Position numbers and translations under genes: made by a program
Notes under the pieces: generated by a model
Told to the model about the DNA's origin: nothing
Database searches by the model: none
What the model saw: the letters and a program-made list of their open reading frames with translations, nothing else
Source: Shewanella litorisediminis
Lineage (GTDB): Bacteria; Pseudomonadota; Gammaproteobacteria; Enterobacterales; Shewanellaceae
Reading direction: 5' to 3'
DNA: 64,000 nucleotides
Assembly: GCF_016834455.1 (NCBI RefSeq)
Contig: NZ_CP069213.1
Coordinates: forward strand, 2,976,501 to 3,040,500
In this document: positions 57,511 to 64,000 of the stretch, one piece after another
Layout of the letters: every line of letters starts with the position of its first letter
Position numbering within the stretch: position 1 is the stretch's first letter

Positions 57511-57662
57511 AGCCTGGCTGCCTTTTGTAAAAGAGTCCTGAAACTAAATGCCCGAAAAACAAAGGCGCTAGTGTACCCGAATCCTTAAGCCCTTACCAAT
57601 GCTGCCCTCACCTGGGCAGGCCTTGGCTAATGTTGCTCTCAATAAGGGGGCCCAAAGTGGCC

Positions 57663-58520
57663 TCAGGCATCCTCACCATGCCACAACCCAAGGGTGCAGC
57701 GATCGTTGGAGCCAAAGTCCCGCACGGTGGCGACCTTGTCATACCCGAGAGATATCAGGGTTTCCCTCAGTTTCAGCGCCTGGGCAAAGCCGTGTTCAAG
57801 CAGCAGATACCCGCCCACATTCAGGTGTTCCCGGGCATGCTTGGCGATATGGTTCAGGTCTGCGTAGCCTTCGTCGGCGGCGGTGAGCGCGCTCAAAGGC
57901 TCAAAACGCACATCCCCCATCGCCAAATGCTCATCGTGCTCATCGATATAAGGCGGATTGGAAACAATCAGGTCAAAATCGTCATCCTTCACCGCGCTGA
58001 ACCAATCGCTCTGGAGGATTTCCACCTGGGTTAAACCCAGTTGCTCACGATTGGCCTTGGCAAGGGCGACTGCATCATCCACCTTATCCAGCGCCGTAAT
58101 GCGCCAGTTGGGGCGCTCACTTGCCAGCGCCAGAGCAATGGCGCCTGTGCCCGTGCCCATATCCAGCACCCTGGCGTTATCCGGCAGCGGCAGATTGAGC
58201 GCCGTCTCCACCAACATCTCGGTGTCAGGCCGTGGAATAAGGGTGGTTTCATTCACCAAAAATTTCAGTGACCAAAACTCCCGCTCGCCGAGAATGTGCG
58301 CCACAGGCACACCTTTGGCGCGGCGGCTCACCAGCTGCTCGAAGTGTTTCCACTGCTCGATGGTCAGCGGCCGTTCGGGCCAGGTGTACAGGAAGGTGCG
58401 ATTTTTACCCAGGCAATGCTGAAGCAACACCTCGGCATCCAGGTTGGCAGACTCGCTGCTGGAGGCCAGAGTGCTGAAACCCCATTGTAAGGCTTCGCCT
58501 ATGGTGGATTGGGCTGCCAA
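57663..58520 (-). CDS. prmC: Peptide chain release factor N5-glutamine methyltransferase
   Basis: Methylates the Gln of the GGQ motif in release factors RF1 and RF2. 285 residues. SAM is bound by VLDMGTGTGAIALALA and the catalytic motif NPPY is at 188-191 (LIVSNPPYIDEHDEHL). An N-terminal helical domain (about 1-85) binds the release factor. Three bp after prfA, its substrate gene. Confidence 0.97.
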   Translation of the reverse strand: MAAQSTIGEALQWGFSTLASSSESANLDAEVLLQHCLGKNRTFLYTWPERPLTIEQWKHFEQLVSRRAKGVPVAHILGEREFWSLKFLVNETTLIPRPDTEMLVETALNLPLPDNARVLDMGTGTGAIALALASERPNWRITALDKVDDAVALAKANREQLGLTQVEILQSDWFSAVKDDDFDLIVSNPPYIDEHDEHLAMGDVRFEPLSALTAADEGYADLNHIAKHAREHLNVGGYLLLEHGFAQALKLRETLISLGYDKVATVRDFGSNDRCTLGLWHGEDA

Positions 58521-58523
58521 GGT

Positions 58524-59615
58524 TTACCCCTGCTCATCCGCCAGAGCCGCCAACAGATCGGCCTGGTGTTCCTGTACTATGGGTTCGATAAGGGCGTTCA
58601 AATCCCCTTCCATCACCTCATTCAGGCGGTACAGAGTCAGGTTGATACGGTGGTCGCTCACCCGTCCCTGAGGGAAGTTGTAAGTGCGGATACGTTCAGA
58701 GCGATCGCCGCTGCCCACCAGATTGCGGCGGGTGGTGGCTTCGGCGCTGCGGCGTTTCTCATCTTCGGCCGCCTGCAAACGGGCTACCAGCACAGACATG
58801 GCTCGGGCCTTGTTTTTGTGCTGCGAGCGCTCGTCCTGACACTCCACCACAGTGCCCGTGGGCAAGTGAGTGATACGGATGGCCGAGTCGGTTTTGTTCA
58901 CGTGCTGACCACCGGCGCCCGAGGCGCGGAAGGTGTCGATACGCAGCTCAGATGGATTAATTTCGATAGCTTCTGCTTCGGGCACTTCGTGCAACACCGC
59001 CACGGTACAGGCCGAGGTATGTACCCGGCCCTGGGATTCGGTTTCGGGCACCCTTTGCACCCGGTGGCCACCGGACTCGAATTTGAGTTTGCCGTATACG
59101 CCATCGCCGCTGAAACGGGCGATCACTTCTTTGTAGCCACCATGTTCGCCTTCGTTGGCGCTCATGATTTCCACCTGCCAGCGCTGGGTTTCCGCATAAC
59201 GGCTGTACATGCGGAACAAGTCGCCGGCAAAAATGGCGGCTTCGTCACCGCCGGCGCCGGCACGGATTTCAACAAAGGCGTTGGCTTCGTCGTTGGGGTC
59301 TTTGGGCAGCAGCAGGATTTGCAGCTCGGCTTCGAGCAGTTCCAGGCTGGCTTTGGCAGATTTGATTTCTTCCTGGGCCATTTCTTTGAGCTCAGGGTCG
59401 TCCTCTTCCAGCATTTCTTTGGCGGTTTCCAGGTCGGCTACCGCCTGCTGATAAGCCTTGAAGCCTTTTACCACGTCTTCAAGCTGGGCATATTCTTTGG
59501 ACAGGGCGCGAAAACGGTCCTGATCGGAAATGATGCTGGCGTCGCTGAGCAGCGCCAATACTTCTTCGTTGCGCTCGAGCAAGCCTTCCAGCTTGCGGAT
59601 GACGGATTCCTTCAT
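58524..59615 (-). CDS. prfA: Peptide chain release factor 1
   Basis: Terminates translation at UAA and UAG. 363 residues. The GGQ motif lies in [19 protein letters not shown]; methylated by PrmC. The tripeptide anticodon position reads PET ([10 protein letters not shown]) where E. coli has PAT. The [18 protein letters not shown] segment is typical. Coupled to prmC, 16 bp after hemA. Confidence 0.98.
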   Translation of the reverse strand: MKESVIRKLEGLLERNEEVLALLSDASIISDQDRFRALSKEYAQLEDVVKGFKAYQQAVADLETAKEMLEEDDPELKEMAQEEIKSAKASLELLEAELQILLLPKDPNDEANAFVEIRAGAGGDEAAIFAGDLFRMYSRYAETQRWQVEIMSANEGEHGGYKEVIARFSGDGVYGKLKFESGGHRVQRVPETESQGRVHTSACTVAVLHEVPEAEAIEINPSELRIDTFRASGAGGQHVNKTDSAIRITHLPTGTVVECQDERSQHKNKARAMSVLVARLQAAEDEKRRSAEATTRRNLVGSGDRSERIRTYNFPQGRVSDHRINLTLYRLNEVMEGDLNALIEPIVQEHQADLLAALADEQG

Positions 59616-59631
59616 TTAACTCTCAAAAGTC

Positions 59632-60882
59632 TCAGTGTTTATCCAGGCCGAGCGCGGTCCGAAGTTGCCCCAGAGTATTGAGGTCCCCCTGACGACTGGC
59701 AGTCGTCAGGGCCTGAGTCGGCGCATGGATCAATCGATTGGTCAGCTTATTGGCAAGCTCCAGAATAACCTGCTCGCCATCGGCGCCCTGCGCCAGCTTA
59801 TTGAGGGCCCGTTCTACCAATTCATCTTTGATTGCCATACTGGCAGTGCGATATTCGCGAATACTGTCTACCGACTCCAGTGAGCGGATCCAATCCATAA
59901 ACAGGAAAGATTGCTCCTGGGCTATCACTTCGGCTTGCTCGGCCGCCTCCTTACGGGAGGCCATATTCTGTTCGATGATGCTCTGCAGATCGTCGACCGT
60001 GTACAGGAAGGCATCGTCGAGTTCACCGACTTCTGCCTCAATATCACGGGGAACTGCTATATCAACCAATAACATAGGTTGATGTCGACGCTGCTTGAGT
60101 GCCTTTTCTACCATGCCCTTGCCAAGAATGGGCAGCGGGCTGGCGGTAGAGGATATCACGATATCAGCCTTTGGGAGAAAATCCGGTATTTGTGAGAGCG
60201 TAATAGCGGTGGCGCCAAACTCTTCGCACATGGCCTGGGCTCGCTCCACGGTGCGGTTGGCCACCACCATGGAAGACACGCCGTTTTCTTTCAGGTGCCT
60301 TGCCACCAGCTCTATGGTTTCACCGGCACCAATCAGCAACACCTGGGTGGATGCCAGTGAAGAAAAGATGTGTTTGGCCATGCTGACGGCAGCAAAAGCC
60401 ACAGACACGGCAGCAGTACCGATTTCGGTTTCGGTTCGGACTTTCTTGGCCACCGAGAAGGTACTTTGGAAGAGGCGATCGAGGGTGACTGCCACAGTGC
60501 CGGCTTCTTTAGCCTTGGCAAAAGACTGCTTCACCTGACCAAGAATTTGCGGCTCGCCCAATACCAGCGAGTCCAGCCCCGAGGCTACCCGCATCAAGTG
60601 CCGCACCGCTTCCTGCCCTTCATGGTGATACACACAGGGCATCAGCTCGTCATGGCTCAGGTTGTGATAACTCTCCAGCCAATGGATGACTTCCTCGGCA
60701 CGGGCGTTATTGCAGTATAGTTCGGTGCGGTTACAGGTAGAGACAATCACCGCCTCATTGGATGAGGTGGTACAGGCGAGGCTTCGCATCGCATCATGGA
60801 TTTTGTCCGGGGAGAAGGCGACCTTTTCGCGAAGATCGACGGTGGCCGTTTTATGGTTTATCCCGATTGCTACAAGGCTCAT
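59632..60882 (-). CDS. hemA: Glutamyl-tRNA reductase
   Basis: Reduces glutamyl-tRNA to glutamate-1-semialdehyde with NADPH, the first committed step of tetrapyrrole synthesis. 416 residues. The catalytic Cys50 is in [10 protein letters not shown], and the NADPH site is [34 protein letters not shown] is also conserved. First gene of the cluster. Divergent from lolB across 229 bp that show no decisive promoter. Confidence 0.98.
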   Translation of the reverse strand: MSLVAIGINHKTATVDLREKVAFSPDKIHDAMRSLACTTSSNEAVIVSTCNRTELYCNNARAEEVIHWLESYHNLSHDELMPCVYHHEGQEAVRHLMRVASGLDSLVLGEPQILGQVKQSFAKAKEAGTVAVTLDRLFQSTFSVAKKVRTETEIGTAAVSVAFAAVSMAKHIFSSLASTQVLLIGAGETIELVARHLKENGVSSMVVANRTVERAQAMCEEFGATAITLSQIPDFLPKADIVISSTASPLPILGKGMVEKALKQRRHQPMLLVDIAVPRDIEAEVGELDDAFLYTVDDLQSIIEQNMASRKEAAEQAEVIAQEQSFLFMDWIRSLESVDSIREYRTASMAIKDELVERALNKLAQGADGEQVILELANKLTNRLIHAPTQALTTASRQGDLNTLGQLRTALGLDKH

Positions 60883-61111
60883 CTGACTCTTTCTGGATCC
60901 TGTGCGGCGCTTGTTTGAATTACGCCATTCTACTGAATTGGGGCCATTAAAAACAGAATAGGCTTAACAAAACCGAATAAAGATCTCTGTTGTTATCCAC
61001 TTTTTCCATCAATGCGGGGGCGAAAACCGTCCGCAGCCAAAAAGCGGGTAAGGCCATTGGTATAATTTTTAAAGCCCTCGTATCATAAGGACTTATTTAA
61101 TTCAGTCATAG

Positions 61112-61735
61112 ATGATTAACTTGCGCCGATTCACAAAATTCACTCTTGCCGGTCTCACAAGCCTTCTTCTGCTCAGTGGTTGCAGCCTGACGCCAACGGT
61201 GGCGCTGCAGCCTGTCAGCGTCCAAAGTGCCAGCGATGCCAAGGCCTGGGAGCTTAAAGGCAAGCTGCTCATTCGCACCAATGGCGACAAGGTTTCGGCC
61301 AACCTCTTCTGGCTGAATACCCCTGACAATGCCGAACTCAGACTCACCAGCATGCTGGGCACCACTGTGCTGCTGCTGACCCAAAACCGGGATGGTGCCA
61401 CCCTTGAAGTGGATGGCAAGAGTTATTCAGACCCGAGCCCGCAGCGGCTGCTCGATGGCTTGAGTGGCTTTACTCTGCCCATCGATGCCCTGCCCTACTG
61501 GATAACCGGCCAGCCCATGGCGGGTGACGAAGTCGAGTACGATGCTCTCAATCGCCCCAAGACCATCATCAGCGCCGATGGCCTGTGGAGCATCAGCATT
61601 AGCAGCTGGCAGACTCAAAGCGGTGCATCTGTGCCACGCACGCTGGATCTCAAACACGCCAGCGCGTCTATCAAGCTACAAACCAATGAATGGCAGGCAC
61701 TGGCCAGTGCCCATGGTTCGAAAGGAGCCCAATAA
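61112..61735 (+). CDS. lolB: Outer-membrane lipoprotein receptor LolB
   Basis: Receives lipoproteins from LolA and inserts them into the outer membrane; itself a lipoprotein. 207 residues with a lipobox (LLLLSGC). The family's W-E-L-K-G-K-L-L core is present ([25 protein letters not shown]). The stop overlaps the ispE start (TAATG). Usual lolB-ispE-prs order. Confidence 0.95.
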   Translation: MINLRRFTKFTLAGLTSLLLLSGCSLTPTVALQPVSVQSASDAKAWELKGKLLIRTNGDKVSANLFWLNTPDNAELRLTSMLGTTVLLLTQNRDGATLEVDGKSYSDPSPQRLLDGLSGFTLPIDALPYWITGQPMAGDEVEYDALNRPKTIISADGLWSISISSWQTQSGASVPRTLDLKHASASIKLQTNEWQALASAHGSKGAQ

Positions 61736-62583
61736 TGCCTGTATCCCTCGCCTGGCCTGCACCGGCAAAACTCAATCTGTTTTTGCACATCAATGGCCGT
61801 TTACCCAATGGCTACCATGAGCTGCAAACCCTGTTTCAGTTTATCGACCATGGCGACTGGCTGGATTTTAAAGTGCTGAACACCCCTGAGCTGAAGCTGC
61901 ACTCCAATCTCGGTCATGTTGTCGCCGACAGCGATAACTTAATTCTGAAAGCCGCAAAATCTTTGCAGAACGTCACAGGTTGCACCCGGGGCGCCGAGAT
62001 CTGGCTCGACAAACGCCTGCCCATGGGAGGCGGACTTGGCGGGGGTTCATCGGATGCCGCCACCACACTGGTGGCACTCAATGCCCTGTGGCAGCTGAAT
62101 TTGGATAAAAAAGCCCTGATGGATATCGGCTTAACCCTTGGCGCTGATGTACCTGTTTTTATTAACGGAATCGCGGCTTTTGCCGAAGGTGTTGGTGAAA
62201 AGCTGCAACCAGTGGACGTCGCCGAGCCCTGGTATCTGGTGCTGGTACCAGACGCCCATGTTTCTACTGCCGAGGTATTTCAGCACCCTGATTTACCAAG
62301 GAATACGCCCAAGCTGGACATGGCCTCACTCAGCCCTGAACAGTGGGCGAATGATTGTGAGGCTCTGGTGTGTGCCAAATACCCCCAAGTTGCCAATGCC
62401 TTAAGCTGGCTGGTAGAATATGCGCCGTCCAGAATGACCGGAACCGGTGCATGCGTGTTCGGGGAATTCGGCTCGCAGCAGGCCGCGCTGGAGGCGTTGG
62501 CTCAAAAGCCATCTGATATGCAGGGCTTTGTTGCGAAAGGACTGAATCGTTCGCCGTTGGAGTTGAGACTCGCTCAGCTTTAA
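61735..62583 (+). CDS. ispE: 4-diphosphocytidyl-2-C-methyl-D-erythritol kinase
   Basis: Fourth step of the MEP isoprenoid pathway (GHMP kinase). 282 residues from the ATG at 61735 with [33 protein letters not shown] is the start and [17 protein letters not shown] the ATP-binding loop. [12 protein letters not shown] near the C-terminus is the third GHMP motif. Coupled to lolB. Confidence 0.98.
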   Translation: MPVSLAWPAPAKLNLFLHINGRLPNGYHELQTLFQFIDHGDWLDFKVLNTPELKLHSNLGHVVADSDNLILKAAKSLQNVTGCTRGAEIWLDKRLPMGGGLGGGSSDAATTLVALNALWQLNLDKKALMDIGLTLGADVPVFINGIAAFAEGVGEKLQPVDVAEPWYLVLVPDAHVSTAEVFQHPDLPRNTPKLDMASLSPEQWANDCEALVCAKYPQVANALSWLVEYAPSRMTGTGACVFGEFGSQQAALEALAQKPSDMQGFVAKGLNRSPLELRLAQL

Positions 62584-62662
62584 ACTACTTCTGCGCTGCA
62601 CGCCAGGGAACGCGCGGCAGCAGCTACACTAAAATATCAAGCAAACGCCTGAGGTTCATACA

Positions 62663-63610
62663 GTGCCCGACATCAAGCTCTTTGCTGGGAATGCTACCCC
62701 CAGTCTCGCGAAAAAGATTGCCGACCGTTTATTTTGCAAACTTGGAGAGGCTGAGGTAGGCCGTTTCAGTGACGGTGAAATCAGTGTCCAGATCAACGAA
62801 AATGTACGTGGTGCTGATGTTTTCATCATTCAATCCACTTGCGCCCCCACCAATGACAACCTGATGGAACTCATTGTGATGGTCGATGCCCTGCGCCGCG
62901 CCTCAGCCGGTCGTATCACCGCCGTCATCCCTTACTTCGGTTATGCCCGTCAGGACCGCCGTGTGCGCTCTGCCCGTGTGCCTATCACCGCCAAAGTGGT
63001 TGCCGACTTCCTGTCCAGCGTAGGTGTTGACCGGGTACTGACCTGTGACCTGCACGCCGAGCAGATCCAGGGCTTCTTCGACGTACCAGTAGACAACGTG
63101 TTCGGTAGCCCAGTGCTGCTGGAAGACATGGTTGCCAAGAAGCTGGACAATCCAGTGGTTGTGTCTCCGGACATCGGTGGCGTTGTACGTGCTCGCGCCG
63201 TGGCCAAGCTGCTGAATGATTCTGATCTCGCCATCATCGACAAGCGTCGCCCGCAGGCCAACGTGGCCCAGGTAATGCACATTATCGGTGACGTTGAAGG
63301 CCGTGACTGCATCATCGTTGACGACATGATCGATACCGGTGGCACCCTGTGTAAAGCCGCCGAAGCCCTGAAAGAACATGGTGCCAACCGCGTATTCGCC
63401 TACGCCACTCACCCCGTGTTCTCCGGCAAGGCCGCTGAAAACATCAAGAACTCTGTGATTGATGAAGTGATTGTGACCGACACAGTGCCACTGAGCGAAG
63501 AGATGATGAAAGTTGGTAAAGTCAGCCAGCTGACCATGTCTGCCCTGCTTGCCGAGGCCATCCGCCGCGTGAGCAACGAAGAGTCTATCTCTGCCATGTT
63601 CCAGCACTGA
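62663..63610 (+). CDS. prs: Ribose-phosphate pyrophosphokinase (PRPP synthetase)
   Basis: Makes PRPP from ribose-5-phosphate and ATP for purine, pyrimidine, histidine, tryptophan and NAD synthesis. 315 residues, starting at a GTG at 62663 ([15 protein letters not shown]). The PRPP signatures are [17 protein letters not shown] and the ribose-5-phosphate loop [19 protein letters not shown]. Ends at a terminator at 63659. Confidence 0.99.
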   Translation: MPDIKLFAGNATPSLAKKIADRLFCKLGEAEVGRFSDGEISVQINENVRGADVFIIQSTCAPTNDNLMELIVMVDALRRASAGRITAVIPYFGYARQDRRVRSARVPITAKVVADFLSSVGVDRVLTCDLHAEQIQGFFDVPVDNVFGSPVLLEDMVAKKLDNPVVVSPDIGGVVRARAVAKLLNDSDLAIIDKRRPQANVAQVMHIIGDVEGRDCIIVDDMIDTGGTLCKAAEALKEHGANRVFAYATHPVFSGKAAENIKNSVIDEVIVTDTVPLSEEMMKVGKVSQLTMSALLAEAIRRVSNEESISAMFQH

Positions 63611-63658
63611 TAGCCCGGGTGCCGGTTAACAAGCCGGTACCAGCTGTCTGCCCATGGC

Positions 63659-63690
63659 AAAAAACGCATCCTCAGGGGTGCGTTTTTTTA
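63659..63690 (+). terminator. Terminator of prs
   Basis: AAAAAACGCA-(CCT...GG)-TGCGTTTTTTT, an imperfect GC stem with A and T tracts. Confidence 0.82.
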
Positions 63691-63723
63691 TGCCTGTACC
63701 ATTTCTCGCCCTGATCCGTGTTT

Positions 63724-63777
63724 GCTTTTCCCTTGAACCCTACTTTTCACTTGAACCCTGCTTTTCACTTGAAATAG
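63724..63777 (+). repeat. Three tandem 18-bp repeats after prs
   Basis: GCTTTTCCCTTGAACCCT, ACTTTTCACTTGAACCCT and GCTTTTCACTTGAAATAG in exact 18-bp register. The rest of 63691-64000 holds no gene I can support. A possible gene start, ATGACAAAACAAA, occupies the last bases (63988-64000) but is too short to assess. Confidence 0.75.
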
Positions 63778-64000
63778 GACGTGCCTGTGTCTTTTACAGC
63801 TCCTGCACCTTCTTAATGAAAAGGCACTTGTCCAGCCTCTGCACGCGCCATGAGAGCATCTCCTTAAGACAGCCATATACAAGGCACCACAGAGACCGAA
63901 AACGGCCGACGCACAGCATTGGCATACTGCCGGGTATCTTCAGGGCAGCGGACCAGACTACACGGGAGAATCGACGCAGAATCAAAAATGACAAAACAAA

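Noticed and set aside
58509-59681. 390-codon plus-strand frame opposite prfA
   Set aside because: Antisense shadow of prfA and its ends; no ribosome site or domain.
63688-63994. Two overlapping minus-strand frames of about 65 codons at the window end
   Set aside because: Both lack a ribosome site and a recognisable domain. One is translated through the 18-bp repeats, which explains its repeated KSRVQ-like residues.

Overview
The window is chromosomal DNA of a marine or aquatic gammaproteobacterium, most likely Shewanella. The evidence is gene content and order: a dnaK-dnaJ unit with a textbook sigma-32 promoter, a Na+-NQR operon ending in apbE and nqrM, a tandem bacterioferritin pair, a hemA-prfA-prmC-sirB2-sirB1-kdsA cluster facing lolB-ispE-prs, and an EtrA/FNR-type box. 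A species close to S. amazonensis is a guess from the fairly GC-rich coding DNA. It is mostly core genome. I found no insertion sequence, prophage, CRISPR array, rRNA or tRNA.

Layout. 0-8 kb: dnaJ (cut by the window edge), dnaK, a DMT exporter, two small envelope genes, proBA. 8-13 kb: a purine permease, a gene-poor stretch at 9.24-10.07 kb, then pepA and pepD divergently. 13-20 kb: a LysR regulator divergent from an agmatine deiminase-amidase pair, a small lipoprotein, a HerA-like ATPase and a small membrane protein. 20-27 kb: a SpoU-type methyltransferase, SOS-controlled dinB, a chemoreceptor, the bacterioferritin pair and a diguanylate cyclase. 26.8-34 kb: nqrABCDEF-apbE-nqrM. 34-43 kb: an unassigned outer-membrane-type protein, luxS, a TakP-like TRAP transporter, bolA, an ACT-domain regulator, alkB and rlmG. 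43-54 kb: grxB, a protease-rimK pair, lipid and envelope genes, a yajG-cyclophilin-ampG group, yajQ, a VanZ-like protein, a ketopantoate reductase and a DMT transporter. 54-64 kb: kdsA, a DUF819 membrane protein, sirB1, sirB2, prmC, prfA and hemA on the minus strand; lolB, ispE and prs on the plus strand.

How genes work together: DnaK/DnaJ form the heat-shock chaperone. ProB/ProA make proline. The NQR operon carries its own flavin-inserting (ApbE) and iron-delivering (NqrM) maturation factors. The two bacterioferritins have complementary active-site losses and probably co-assemble. DctP/Q/M form one tripartite importer. PrfA and its methylase PrmC are adjacent, as are HemA, IspE and Prs for cofactor and nucleotide precursors.

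The best candidate for something undescribed is the minus-strand unit at about 9.40-9.92 kb. It has its own promoter, a 5' hairpin, a leader with a series of GGA motifs (three of them in 15-bp repeats), a 32-codon ORF with a good ribosome site, a 9-bp 3' hairpin and an intrinsic terminator. It looks like a small-protein mRNA or dual-function RNA, possibly under CsrA control. Secondary points are 13-bp triple repeats before aguA, an amidase that may replace AguB, a perfect inverted repeat before the TRAP operon, and an 11-bp hairpin between nqrF and apbE.
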